Shown in pieces: positions 43,592 through 53,700 of a stretch of DNA of 64,000 bases. The position numbers and the translations under genes are program-made. The stretch comes from Myxococcaceae bacterium JPH2 (GTDB lineage: Bacteria > Myxococcota > Myxococcia > Myxococcales > Myxococcaceae), in the NCBI GenBank assembly GCA_016458225.1, contig JAEMGR010000001.1, forward strand, positions 372,001 through 436,000, given 5' to 3'. Every line of letters starts with the position of its first letter. Position 1 is the stretch's first letter. Below the pieces are notes generated by a model that saw nothing but the letters and a program-made list of their open reading frames with translations, was not told the origin of the DNA and did no database searches.

Positions 43592-46012
43592 ATGAGCGAC
43601 AACCAAGAGCCCCCCGCGCCGGGCAGCCCGGCGACTGACGAAGCTCCGATGCGTCCCGCTGAGTACGTCGCGGACATCAGCTTCGACGACATGAACCTCT
43701 CCGAGCCCCTCCGCCGTGCCGTGGCGGAACGCGGGTATTCGCACCCCACCCCTGTGCAGGCCAAGGCCTTCCGTCCAGTCATGGACGGCAAGGACATCAT
43801 CGTTCGCAGCAAGACGGGCACCGGCAAGACCGCCGCGTTCGGCCTGCCGCTGCTGGAGAAGATTCCCGCGGATGAGCGCCGCGTGCGCGCGCTCATCCTC
43901 TGCCCCACCCGCGAGCTGGCCCTCCAGGTGGCCGAGGAGCTGACGCTCCTGGCCAAGCACAAGGGCGTGAAGGTGGCGGCCATCTACGGCGGCGCCTCCA
44001 TGAAGCAGCAGGAGGACGCGCTGGTGGACGGCACGCCCATCATCGTGGGCACCCCTGGCCGCGTGTTCGACCACATCCAGCGCGGCAACCTCAAGCTCGA
44101 CGCCTGCGACCACGCGGTCCTGGACGAGGCGGACGAGATGCTCAACCAGGGCTTCTACGAGGAGGTCACCCGCATCCTCGACCGTCTTCCCAAGACGCGG
44201 CAGGTGCTGCTCTTCAGCGCCACGGTGCCCACCGACATCCAGAACCTCATCGCCCGGTACACGACGAACGCGGAGACGCTGCTGCTCTCCGGTGACGTCT
44301 TCACGGTCGAGCACATCCACCACATCCGCTACAACGTGTCGGATGCCTTCCCCAAGCCGCGCAACCTCATCTACGTGCTGGAGAAGGAAGAGCCCCAGAA
44401 CGCCATCATCTTCTGCAACACGCGGGATGACACGGCGCTGGTGACGGCGGTGCTCAACCGCAACGGCTTCGACGCGGAGCTGCTCAACGGAGACCTGCCG
44501 CAGAAGGAGCGCGAGCGGGTGATGGGCAAGGTGAAGCGCGGCGAGGTGGCCTTCATGGTCGCCACGGACATCGCGGCGCGCGGCATCGACATCTCCGGCC
44601 TCGAGTACGTCATCAACTACTCGCTGCCCGAGGACCCCGCCGTGTACCTGCACCGCGTGGGCCGCACCGGCCGCATCGGCAACAAGGGCACGGCCATCAA
44701 CCTCTTCTCTGGTCGCGAGCTGGCCACGTACAGCGTGCTGGAGAAGAAGTACGGCATCAAGTTCGAGCAGCGCGAGATGCCGGCCCCCGAGGAGGCCATG
44801 CGCCTGTGGACGGACCGCCACGTGCGCGAGATTCGCGAGGCGGCCGGCAGCAGCATCTTCGAGGGCTTCCTCCCGCTGGCCGCGCAGCTCAAGACGCGGC
44901 CGGACGCGGATGACCTGGTCGCCTTCCTGCTCAAGTACTTCTTCAGCCACCTGCGCATGGAGAAGGCCCAGGCCGCGCAGGAGACCGAGAAGCGCGAGCC
45001 GGTGGAGTCGCGCAAGTCCGAGCCCCGCCGCGGCAAGGACCGCGAGCGCGAGCGTCCCCGCCGCGAGGAGCGCGGTGAGCGGACCGAGCGCGCCGAGCGT
45101 CCGGCCCGCGCCGAGCACGGTGAGCGCGAGCGCCGTCCCCGCCGCGACGAGCCCCGTCGCGAGGAGCGCGGCCGCCACCCCGCCCCCTCCGCCGCGCTGG
45201 AGGCCGGCCCGGGCGAGGTGAAGCTCTGGGTCAACCTGGGCACCGCGGACAACCTGGGCCCGGGCAGCATCGCCACGGCCATGGAGGAAGCGGGCGCGCC
45301 GGTGGGCAAGCTGGTGCGCGCGGAGATGCGCCCCACGTTCGCGTACGTCTTCGTGGCCGAGGACGACTCGGCGGGCTTCGAGGCCCTCAACGGCAAGCAG
45401 CACGGCGGCAAGACGCTGCGCGTGGAGAAGAGCAAGCCGCGCAGCGAGCGCGACACGCACGCGCCCCGCCCGCCCCCGTCCCCGGACGCGGGCCCCGGCG
45501 AGGTGAAGCTGTGGGTCAACCTGGGCTCGGATGACGGCATGGACGAGGCGAAGCTGCCCGCCACGCTGGAGGCGCTCGGCGCCCCCGCCGCCCAGGTGCT
45601 GCGCGCGCTCACCCGCGCCACCTACGGCTACGTCTACGTGCCCGAGTCCGAGGCGCCCGGCTTCGAGGCGCTCAACGGCAAGACGCACGGCGACAAGCCG
45701 CTGAAGCTCGAGCGTCACCGCCCGCGCGGTCAGCGCGACGAGCGGCGTGCTCGCACCGAGGCCCTCCCGGACGTTCCGGGCCAGGCGCGCCTCTGGGTGA
45801 GCCTGGGCCGCCAGGACGGCCTGGACGAGGCCGGCGTCGCCAGCGCGCTGGAGGCCGCGGGCGCTCCGGCGGGCAAGGTGCTGCGCATGGACCTGCGCCC
45901 GACGTACGCCTACGTCTTCGTCGCCGAGGAGGATGTCACCGGCTTCGAGGCCACCCAGGGCAAGCCCCACGGCGACCGGACGCTCAAGGTCGAGCGCGCC
46001 CGGCGCAAGTAA
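43592..46012 (+). CDS. DEAD-box RNA helicase with three DbpA-like RNA-binding domains
   Basis: An 806-residue helicase. The core (about residues 25-400) has the Q motif GYSHPTPVQ, motif I GTGKT, motif II LDEADEM and motif III SATVP, then RGIDI and HRVGRTGR in the C-terminal RecA domain. A charged Arg/Glu-rich linker (about 460-535) precedes three tandem copies of an about 75-residue DbpA-like RRM: GEVKLWVNLGT, GEVKLWVNLGS and GQARLWVSLGR. One such domain is normal; three are unusual. Homologues act in ribosome or RNA remodelling. The ATG at 43592 is preferred over a longer start at 43568. Confidence 0.93.
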   Translation: MSDNQEPPAPGSPATDEAPMRPAEYVADISFDDMNLSEPLRRAVAERGYSHPTPVQAKAFRPVMDGKDIIVRSKTGTGKTAAFGLPLLEKIPADERRVRALILCPTRELALQVAEELTLLAKHKGVKVAAIYGGASMKQQEDALVDGTPIIVGTPGRVFDHIQRGNLKLDACDHAVLDEADEMLNQGFYEEVTRILDRLPKTRQVLLFSATVPTDIQNLIARYTTNAETLLLSGDVFTVEHIHHIRYNVSDAFPKPRNLIYVLEKEEPQNAIIFCNTRDDTALVTAVLNRNGFDAELLNGDLPQKERERVMGKVKRGEVAFMVATDIAARGIDISGLEYVINYSLPEDPAVYLHRVGRTGRIGNKGTAINLFSGRELATYSVLEKKYGIKFEQREMPAPEEAMRLWTDRHVREIREAAGSSIFEGFLPLAAQLKTRPDADDLVAFLLKYFFSHLRMEKAQAAQETEKREPVESRKSEPRRGKDRERERPRREERGERTERAERPARAEHGERERRPRRDEPRREERGRHPAPSAALEAGPGEVKLWVNLGTADNLGPGSIATAMEEAGAPVGKLVRAEMRPTFAYVFVAEDDSAGFEALNGKQHGGKTLRVEKSKPRSERDTHAPRPPPSPDAGPGEVKLWVNLGSDDGMDEAKLPATLEALGAPAAQVLRALTRATYGYVYVPESEAPGFEALNGKTHGDKPLKLERHRPRGQRDERRARTEALPDVPGQARLWVSLGRQDGLDEAGVASALEAAGAPAGKVLRMDLRPTYAYVFVAEEDVTGFEATQGKPHGDRTLKVERARRK

Positions 46013-46025
46013 CCCCGAGGGCCCC

Positions 46026-46050
46026 AGGCGGTCGCGTTCTGCGACCGCCT
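46026..46050. terminator. Hairpin between convergent helicase and XRE genes
   Basis: A perfect 10-bp stem (aggcggtcgc with gcgaccgcct) with a 5-nt loop lies 13 bp after the helicase stop and touches the stop codon of the XRE gene. It is a plausible shared terminator, though it lacks a long T-run. Confidence 0.55.
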
Positions 46051-46565
46051 CACCCTTCGTCGGGGCCCGGCCCGCTGGCCTTGCGGCGCCTCGCCCGGTG
46101 GTAGTGGGCGGAGCACAGGCCCCGGGCCAGCACGGGCTTGCCGCAGCCGGGCTCGTCGCACGGGGTGGGCTCGGGTCCGGGCGTGGCGGCGCTTGGAGCC
46201 GGGCCGCTGAACATCACCTCACCCACCGCCAGCAGGCGATCCACGTCCTCGCGGCGCAGCTTTCGCGCCCGCACCAGCTCCACCAACCGATGAGCCCCCG
46301 CGTCCTCCGCGTCCTCCAGCCGGAACAGCTCCCACAGTGGCAGCTCCAGCGCGCTGGCCACCTGGAGGAGCGTGTCGTAGCTGGGGTTGCGCTCACCGCG
46401 CTCCAGCAGCGAGGCGAAGCTCACGGAGATGCCGCAGCGCTCGGCGAAGTCCTCCTGCGTGAGGCCTCGTCGCTCGCGCAGCGCGCGGATCCGCCGGGCC
46501 AGCCCCTGCAACGGGCCGCTCGCGTCGGGCGCATCCGGAGTGCCAGGGGACATGCGGGCGCGCAT
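46050..46565 (-). CDS. XRE-family regulator with C-terminal Cys/His cluster
   Basis: A 171-residue DNA-binding protein. An XRE helix-turn-helix (about residues 22-85: RRIRALRERRGLTQEDFAERCGISVSFASLLERGERNPSYDTLL) is followed by a helix. A short tail has C136, C141, C151, H154 and H156 in CDEPGCGKP and CSAHYHRARRR, a probable zinc site. An aaggggtg ribosome site supports ATG 46565 over 46553. It is divergent from glutamate dehydrogenase across about 83 bp, so it may regulate nitrogen metabolism or itself (inference). Confidence 0.88.
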   Translation of the reverse strand: MRARMSPGTPDAPDASGPLQGLARRIRALRERRGLTQEDFAERCGISVSFASLLERGERNPSYDTLLQVASALELPLWELFRLEDAEDAGAHRLVELVRARKLRREDVDRLLAVGEVMFSGPAPSAATPGPEPTPCDEPGCGKPVLARGLCSAHYHRARRRKASGPGPDEG

Positions 46566-46648
46566 GGTAGCGCACCCCTTCTGTTAAGGTCTCGCGCGGC
46601 GACGGCGGCCTCGGGCCCCATCGCCGCCCACCAGGAGCCAGCCGACTT

Positions 46649-47878
46649 ATGAACCCCGTCGAGGGCACCAACTACTTCTTCCGCAAGGCCGCGCGGATCA
46701 TGGACGTGGGCACGCCCATCGAGACGCTGCTCGCCACGCCCCTGCGCGAGGTGAAGGTCCAGGTCTCCATCGAGATGGACTCGGGGGAGATCCGCACGTT
46801 CCCCGGCTACCGCATCCAGCACGACAACAGCCGCGGCCCCATGAAGGGCGGCCTGCGCTACCACCCGGGCCTCGACCAGGAGGAGTGCGTCTCGCTCGCG
46901 TCGCTGATGACGTGGAAGACGGCCGTGGTGAACCTGCCCTTCGGCGGCGCCAAGGGCGGCATCGCGTGCGACCCGTCGCAGATGGGCATGAAGGAGCTGG
47001 AGCGGCTCACGCGAAAGTTCGTGGATCAGATCCAGGACGTCATCGGGCCCACCCGAGACATCCCCGCGCCCGACGTCAACACCAACCCCCAGGTGATGGC
47101 GTGGATCATGGACCAGTATTCCAAGTACCACGGCCACTCCCCCGCCGTGGTGACGGGCAAGCCCCTGGAGCTGTACGGCTCCAAGGGCCGTGAGGCCGCC
47201 ACCGGGCGCGGCCTGCTCTACGTGTGCCGCGAAATCCTCCGCGACCTGAGCCTGCCCGTGAAGGGCACGCGCTTCGCCATCCAGGGCTTCGGCAACGTGG
47301 GCAGCCACACGGCGCGGCTCATCTGGGAAGACGGCGGCGTGGTGGTGGCGGTGGCGGACGTGCTCGGCGGCGTGCGCAATCCCCAGGGCCTGGACGTCCC
47401 GTCGCTCTTCGAGCACGTGAAGCGCACCGGCACCGTGACGGGCTTCGGCGGTGGCACGGCCTGCAGCAACGACGACGTGCTCGCGGCGGACTGCGAGGTG
47501 CTCATCCCCGCGGCGCTCGGCCACGTCCTCACCCGCGACAACGCCCACCACGTGCGCGCCCGCCTCATCATCGAGGGCGCCAATGGGCCCACCCAGCCCG
47601 AGGCGGACGAGATTTTCGAGAAGCGCGGCATCTTCGTGGTGCCGGACATCCTGGCCAGCGCCGGTGGCGTGACGGTGAGCTACCTGGAGTGGGTGCAGAA
47701 CCTCCAGCACCTGTCGTGGGAGGAGGAGCGCGTCAACGCGGAGTTGGAGAAGACGATGCGCGAGTCCTACGACCGCGTGGCCCAGGTGGCGCGCACGCGC
47801 AAGGTCTCCATGCGGACGGCGGCCTACATCCTGGCCATTGGCCGGGTGGGCAAGGCCACGGTGCTCCGCGGCATCTGA
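46649..47878 (+). CDS. gdhA: Glutamate dehydrogenase (Glu/Leu/Phe/Val family)
   Basis: A 409-residue NAD(P)-dependent enzyme that interconverts glutamate and 2-oxoglutarate plus ammonia. The substrate lysines are visible as K66 in PMKGGLRYHP, K90 in MTWKTAV and catalytic K102 in PFGGAKGGI. The catalytic Asp lies in PAPDVNTN, and the dinucleotide loop is GFGNVGSH. Family length is normal. A ccaggagcc site precedes the ATG. It is followed 109 bp later by threonine ammonia-lyase, both being amino-acid catabolic genes. Confidence 0.95.
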   Translation: MNPVEGTNYFFRKAARIMDVGTPIETLLATPLREVKVQVSIEMDSGEIRTFPGYRIQHDNSRGPMKGGLRYHPGLDQEECVSLASLMTWKTAVVNLPFGGAKGGIACDPSQMGMKELERLTRKFVDQIQDVIGPTRDIPAPDVNTNPQVMAWIMDQYSKYHGHSPAVVTGKPLELYGSKGREAATGRGLLYVCREILRDLSLPVKGTRFAIQGFGNVGSHTARLIWEDGGVVVAVADVLGGVRNPQGLDVPSLFEHVKRTGTVTGFGGGTACSNDDVLAADCEVLIPAALGHVLTRDNAHHVRARLIIEGANGPTQPEADEIFEKRGIFVVPDILASAGGVTVSYLEWVQNLQHLSWEEERVNAELEKTMRESYDRVAQVARTRKVSMRTAAYILAIGRVGKATVLRGI

Positions 47879-47987
47879 AGCAGGTGCGCGTCAGGCCATG
47901 CCGCGCCGCGTCCATGGCGGGCGGACAACCGGGCGCTCGCGCGCGGTCCCTTCCGCGCGCCGCGCGGTTCCGATACACGGCGCGGAC

Positions 47988-49205
47988 ATGGTCACCCTCC
48001 CGGACATCCAGGCCGCACGCGAGCGTCTGCGCGCCGCGCTGCGCCCCACGCCCTGCCCGCTGTCGGACGCCTTCACGGAGAAGACGGACTGCGCGGCGGT
48101 GTACTTCAAGCTGGAGAACCTCCAGCGCACGGGCGCGTTCAAGGAGCGCGGCGCGCTCAACAAGCTGCTGACGCTCACGGACGAGGAGAAGCGCCGGGGC
48201 GTCATCGCGGCGTCGGCCGGCAACCACGCGCAGGGCGTCGCGTACCACGCGCGTCGGCTGGGGGTGAAGGCCACCATCGTCATGCCCGAGCGCACGCCGC
48301 TCATCAAAGTCACACGCACGCGCGATGACTACGGCGCGCGCGTGGTGCTCAAGGGCGCCAACTACGATGAGGCCTACGCCGAGGCGCTGCGCATCCAGGC
48401 CGAGGAGAACCTCGTCTTCGTCCACCCGTTCGACGACCCGCACGTCATCGCGGGACAGGGCACCATCGGTCTGGAGCTGCTGGAGCAGTGCCCGGACCTG
48501 GAGATGGTGCTGGTCCCCATCGGCGGGGGTGGGCTCATCTCGGGCGTGGCGTGCGCGCTGAAGGAGTCCAACCCGCGCATCCAGGTCATCGGCGTGCAGG
48601 CCGCCACCATCGCGAGCATGGCCGCGTCGCTGAAGGAGGGGCACCGCGTGGAGCTGACCGCGGCGGGCACCACCATCGCGGACGGCATCGCGGTGAAGCG
48701 CCCCGGCGAGCGCACCTTCGAGATGGTCCACAAGTACGTGGACGCCGTCGTCACCGTGGACGAGGAGGAGATCGCCGCCGCCATCCTCACGCTGCTCGAG
48801 CAGGAGAAGAGCGTGGTGGAGGGCGCAGGCGCGGTGGGCCTGGCCGCGCTGCTCAACGGCCACGTCCCCCAGGCCAAGGGCAAGCGCGTGGCGCTCATCC
48901 TCGGGGGCGGCAACATCGACATGAACGTCATCAGCCGCATCATCGAGCGCGGGCTCGTCAAGGCCGGCCGATTGGTGCAGTTGGAGGTGCGGATGCCGGA
49001 CCGGCCCGGCACGCTGGCCCGCCTCACCGCGCAGATCGCCGAGCAGCGCGCCAACGTGGTGGACCTGCACCACGACCGCGCCTTCTCCCACGCGGGGCTG
49101 GGCGAGGCCATGGTCGAGGTGACGCTGGAGACCACGGGCCAGCGGCACATCCAGGAGCTGATGTCCGCCCTGGAGAGCCAGGGCTGGCAAGTGGCGCGCA
49201 AGTAA
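47988..49205 (+). CDS. ilvA: Threonine ammonia-lyase with C-terminal ACT domain
   Basis: A 405-residue PLP enzyme that deaminates threonine to 2-oxobutyrate, in isoleucine synthesis or threonine degradation. The PLP lysine is K52 in GAFKERGAL; the phosphate loop is in SAGNHAQG and GGGGLISG. The C-terminal about 75 residues (LVQLEVRMPDRPGTLARLTA) form an ACT domain, as in the shorter regulated or catabolic enzymes. ATG at 47988 is chosen because it starts the conserved N-terminus. The gene follows gdhA in the same direction. Confidence 0.93.
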   Translation: MVTLPDIQAARERLRAALRPTPCPLSDAFTEKTDCAAVYFKLENLQRTGAFKERGALNKLLTLTDEEKRRGVIAASAGNHAQGVAYHARRLGVKATIVMPERTPLIKVTRTRDDYGARVVLKGANYDEAYAEALRIQAEENLVFVHPFDDPHVIAGQGTIGLELLEQCPDLEMVLVPIGGGGLISGVACALKESNPRIQVIGVQAATIASMAASLKEGHRVELTAAGTTIADGIAVKRPGERTFEMVHKYVDAVVTVDEEEIAAAILTLLEQEKSVVEGAGAVGLAALLNGHVPQAKGKRVALILGGGNIDMNVISRIIERGLVKAGRLVQLEVRMPDRPGTLARLTAQIAEQRANVVDLHHDRAFSHAGLGEAMVEVTLETTGQRHIQELMSALESQGWQVARK

Positions 49206-49250
49206 TCCCCCTCTTGCGCGGGCGAGCGGGGGCTCGGCCATACTCGGGGG

Positions 49251-50624
49251 ATGACTGCATCCTTGCTCGCCGCCCTCCTGCTCGCCGCCGCCCCTCCGCC
49301 CCAGAAGGCCAAGGAGTTCGCCTCGCGGCAGCAGTGGGATGAGCTGTATCTGGCGTTCGCCACGGCCGAGCCCGCCAACTACGAGGAAGCGGAGCGCCCC
49401 GTGCTCGCGTCCGCGCTCCTCAAGGGCTGCGAGGCGCTGCTCAAGGACGACGCGGTGCTGGCGTACTCGCTGGGTGAGCGCGCCTCGGCCTTCCAGGAGT
49501 CCGCCGCCAGCCTGCGCTGTCTGGCGCGCGCGGCGCTGAAGACGGATCAACGCGCCGCGGCCGAGGAGGCGCTGCGCAAGGGCCTGGAGCAGTACGCCAA
49601 GGACGGCGCGTTCGGCCTGGAGCTGGGGCGCATGCTGCTGGAGGACAAGAACCCCACCGAGGCCATCGCCGCGCTGGAGAAGGTTCCCCCCAAGACGAAG
49701 GAAGCCGCCGAGGCGCGCAAGCTGCTCCAGAAGGCTCGCGCGCAGAGCAACGACGAGGCCGCGGCCCGCCGCGAGGTCGAGCGCATCGAGAAGCGCCTGG
49801 ACAACGGCCAGCCCACGGGCGGCACCACCCAGCCCGCAGTCGGCGGGGACTCGGGCGAGGTGCGCTCCACGAGCCTCAGCTACGAGTCCGGCGTGGGCAA
49901 GGACGGCATGCGCACGCGCTCCAACCGGCACTTCGTCATCCGTTACTTCAATAACGCGCGCGATTTCGGCCAGCGGGCCGAGTACGAGGGGAAGATCGTC
50001 GAGGCGCTCGACGAAGCGTACTCCTTCACGCAGGAGCTGCTGGGCGAGGCCCGCGAGTCCCCCGTGGACGTGGTCCTCTACACCCGCGACGAGTTCCGCA
50101 CGCACCACGGCGCGGCCATGGCGCGGACGGTGGCCGGGCTGTACTCGGACGATGCCATCCGCATCAACGACGCCGCCGAGCTGACCCAGGACACCAAGGG
50201 CACCCTGGTCCACGAGTACGTGCACGCCGCGGTGGACGAGTTCTGCGGCGGCAAGGACCATCGCCTGCCGACCTGGCTCAACGAGGGGCTGGCCGAGTTC
50301 GTCGAGTGGCGCTACCTGGGCAGCGACGGCCCGCCGCGCATGATGCGCGACCTGCTGCGCGGCGCCCTGAAGGCGGACGCGCTGCCCCGACTGGCGGACA
50401 TGTCCCAGGGGGCGCTCATCTCGAAGGGAAACCCCACCGTTGCCTATGGCACCTCGGCCGTGGCCGTGGGTGAGCTGGTGCGCCAGGGTGGGACGGCCAA
50501 GGTCCTGACGCTCATCCGGGCCGTGGGGGGTGGCAAGTCCTTCGAAGAGGCGCTCCAGACCCAGTACGGCATGAGCGTGGCGACACTGGACGAACAGGTC
50601 CGATCCGCCCTCTCGGGGAGATAG
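49251..50624 (+). CDS. TPR-like gluzincin metallopeptidase (peptidase MA-like)
   Basis: A 457-residue exported protein (signal about 1-14). A helical TPR-type region (about 40-170) precedes a gluzincin domain with the zinc motif H321-E-Y-V-H325 and glutamates at E345/E349 in NEGLAEF. This is the peptidase MA-like/DUF1570 arrangement, a family with mostly unproven activity. A periplasmic role is inferred from the signal. It precedes the giant repeat protein by 117 bp. Confidence 0.83.
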   Translation: MTASLLAALLLAAAPPPQKAKEFASRQQWDELYLAFATAEPANYEEAERPVLASALLKGCEALLKDDAVLAYSLGERASAFQESAASLRCLARAALKTDQRAAAEEALRKGLEQYAKDGAFGLELGRMLLEDKNPTEAIAALEKVPPKTKEAAEARKLLQKARAQSNDEAAARREVERIEKRLDNGQPTGGTTQPAVGGDSGEVRSTSLSYESGVGKDGMRTRSNRHFVIRYFNNARDFGQRAEYEGKIVEALDEAYSFTQELLGEARESPVDVVLYTRDEFRTHHGAAMARTVAGLYSDDAIRINDAAELTQDTKGTLVHEYVHAAVDEFCGGKDHRLPTWLNEGLAEFVEWRYLGSDGPPRMMRDLLRGALKADALPRLADMSQGALISKGNPTVAYGTSAVAVGELVRQGGTAKVLTLIRAVGGGKSFEEALQTQYGMSVATLDEQVRSALSGR

Positions 50625-50741
50625 CTGGCGAACGGGCCCGTCGGATTGGTTTACCCCTCGGCGGGACTCCCCTACACTCGCGGCCTCCATTTTCGCTGCG
50701 GCGGGAATCCAAGCCGTGTGCTGTCCGCAGCAAGGTGACGG

Positions 50742-53700
50742 ATGTCCGACACGCGCACCGCGATGAAAGATTTTCGCTTCCTCGACGAGAGGCGAAAGCT
50801 GGGAGGCCTGTCTCCCGACGAGGAGGCTCGCTGGGCAGAGCTGCGTGCACACCTGGGTATCCGCGACACGCCCACTGGTGAGCCTGTCCTGGCGCCCCAG
50901 GACTGGCAGCAACCCGCGCCCCAGGGCTACTACGGCCAGGACGGCCAGTGGTACGCCTACCCCGCCGATTACGCGCAGCCGCAGGCCTACGCCCAGCCGC
51001 AGGGCTACTACGGCCAGGACGGCCAGTGGTACGCCTACCCCGCCCAGCCACAGGCCTACGCCCAGCCGCAGGGCTATTACGGCCAGGATGGCCAGTGGTA
51101 CGCCTACCCCGCCCAGGCTTGGCCTCAGCAGCAAGGCGGCTACGATCCGAACCCGGGTTACGCGCAGCCGTACGATCCGAACCAGGGCTATGCCGCGCAG
51201 TACCCGGTGGATCCGAACGCGGGCTACGCGCAGCCGTACGACCCGAACCAGGGCTATGCCGCGCAGTACCCGGTCGATCCGAACACGGGCTACGCGCAGC
51301 CGTACGACCCGAACCAGGGTTATGCCGCGCAGTACCCGGTCGATCCGAACACGGGGTACGCGCAGCCGTACGATCCGAACCAGGGCTATGCCGAGCAGTA
51401 CCCCGTGGATCCGAACCAGGGCTACGCGGATCCCTCCCAGGCGCCCTACGACCCCAACGCGGCCTATGGGCAGCAGGCGTGGACGGGGTATCCGGAGCAG
51501 ACGCCTGAGCAGGCCGCGTATGCACCGCAGGAGGCAGACAGCCTCGACCTCAGCGCGGATGACGTCGACATCCCCGCCCTGAGTGAGCCGGCCCCGTGGA
51601 TGGCGCCCGCCGTGGCCCCGACCGCGATGCCGGCCCCGACCGAGGAAGAGGCCGGTGAGGACCTCTTCGAGGTCGCCGACGCGGATGTCGCGGACGTGGA
51701 GCATGCCGAGGATTCGTCCGCGTCCTTCGATGCGCTGAACTCCGATCTGGGAGCGGCAGAGCCGGCCTCGGGGTCGGGAGAAGAGACCGACTTCTCCTCG
51801 GTCCGTGACGAGGCCACGCACGCCACTGGACGCGCGACACGGGGCCCGGCCAGCGCGGAGTCCTCGCTGGAGGCGTCGTTCGCCGAGCTGTCCATGGAGG
51901 TCGAATCCGAGGCCGTGGCCCCCGCCGCGACTCCGATGGACACGGCAGCGTCCGAGACCGACTTCGGGTCGGTCGATGCGACGGCCATGGGTGCAACTGC
52001 ATCCGAGACCGACTTCGGGTCGGTCGATGCGACGACCATGGATGCGGCGGCGTCCGAGACCGACTTCGGGTCGGTCGATGCGACGGCCATGGGTGCGACT
52101 GCATCCGAGACCGACTTTGCATCCGTCGACGCGACGGCGTCCGAGACAGACTTCGCCTCGGTCGAAGCGATGCCCTTGAACGCGACGGCGTCCGAGACCG
52201 ACTTCGCCTCGGTCGAAGCGATGCCCTTGGACGCGACGGCGTCCGAGGCCGACTTCGCCTCTGTTGATGCGGAGCTGATGGATGCGGGCTCGGAGCCCGT
52301 GCTCGCGGAGGAGCGTGAGCGTTCGCCCATGGATGCGGCGTGGGACGCGGCTCCCCTCGCGGTGGATCCGCTGGAGACGCAGCCAGGCGGCGACGTCGCA
52401 ACGACGGAGTTCGCGTCCGACGCGACCGAGGTCTTCGACGCCGAGCCACTCGACCCCATGTCGGGTGAGGACGCGTCCGCGAGCGCTGTGCTCGAAGCCT
52501 CCTCGGAGGTGAGCGCGCTCGACGATTCGCCCGAGGTCTCTTCCGAGGAGTTCTCGCTCGACTCCGCGGAACTCGGTGAGCCCGCGGGCACATCCGCGAA
52601 CGCGGAGGCGTCCGGGGAGGCCGGAGCGCCCACGAGCCTCGGCGCTGACTTCGAGGCATCCATCGCCGCGCAGCAAGCGGCGTCGGGTGACGTGCACGCA
52701 TCGGGCACGGACTTCGATGCGGGCACGGACGCCCAGCCTCTCTTCGATACCACCGAGGACCTTTCGGCCGCCGGTGGGGACTCGAGCGACGCCGTCGGCT
52801 CGTTCGATGCGCATGCCGACTTGGTGGAGGGCTCCCCCGAAGAGATCGCCCTCGACACGGGTGACATCAGCGAAGCCGAAGCGCCGAGCGCACCGGCCTC
52901 TCTCTTCGAGTCGAACCCGCCGTCCCTCCAGCTCCGCGAGGTGCAGGTCGCGCCGGATCTCCACGCCGACACCATCGACGTAGGCGAGGACGATGTCGAT
53001 CACGCCCCGCTCGCGGCGCTCGCGCAGTCGCCGGATGCCATGGCGCGCCCGGCCATCGAGGACGCCTTCGACCTGAGCGGGAATCCCGACGAGGCAGTGC
53101 CGCTCGCCGCAGCGGGAGAGTTCCTCGACTACGGCCAGACCGGCGCGACGGCGGAATCGGACGTAGCGCTCGAAGGTGAGACCGCGGACGCCTCTCCCAT
53201 CGATCTGCAGCCCGAGTGGGTCTCGCCCGAGGCGGAAGCCTCCACGACGACGTGGAACGCGCCGAACGCGCCCGGCACGACCGAGTGGGCCGCCACGGCA
53301 CCGACCGCCGATGCGCCCTCGAACGAGGGCTTCGGCTCGGAATCGACAGAGCTTCAGTCCGAGTGGGCCGAGCCGGCCACCGAAGCCCCGTCGCACGAGC
53401 AAGCCGCGACGCCCGAGGCCGAACTCATCGAGGCGCAGCCCGAGTGGGAGCAGCCCACGCTGGAAGCCGCGCCGGAAGAAGTATCGACCGAGTGGGCACA
53501 GCCAACCGAGGCCACCTCCGTTGTTGGCCAGGAAGCCGCGCTCATCGAGGCCCAGCCCGAGTGGGAAACCCCAGCGGCCCCGACCGGAGCCACGCCGTCC
53601 GCATGGGGAATCCCCACGGACTCCGCCACCGTCGGGTCCAGCGAAGCCAGCTCCACCTGGCAGTCCGAGCCCGCGCTCATCGAAGCCCAGCCCGAGTGGC

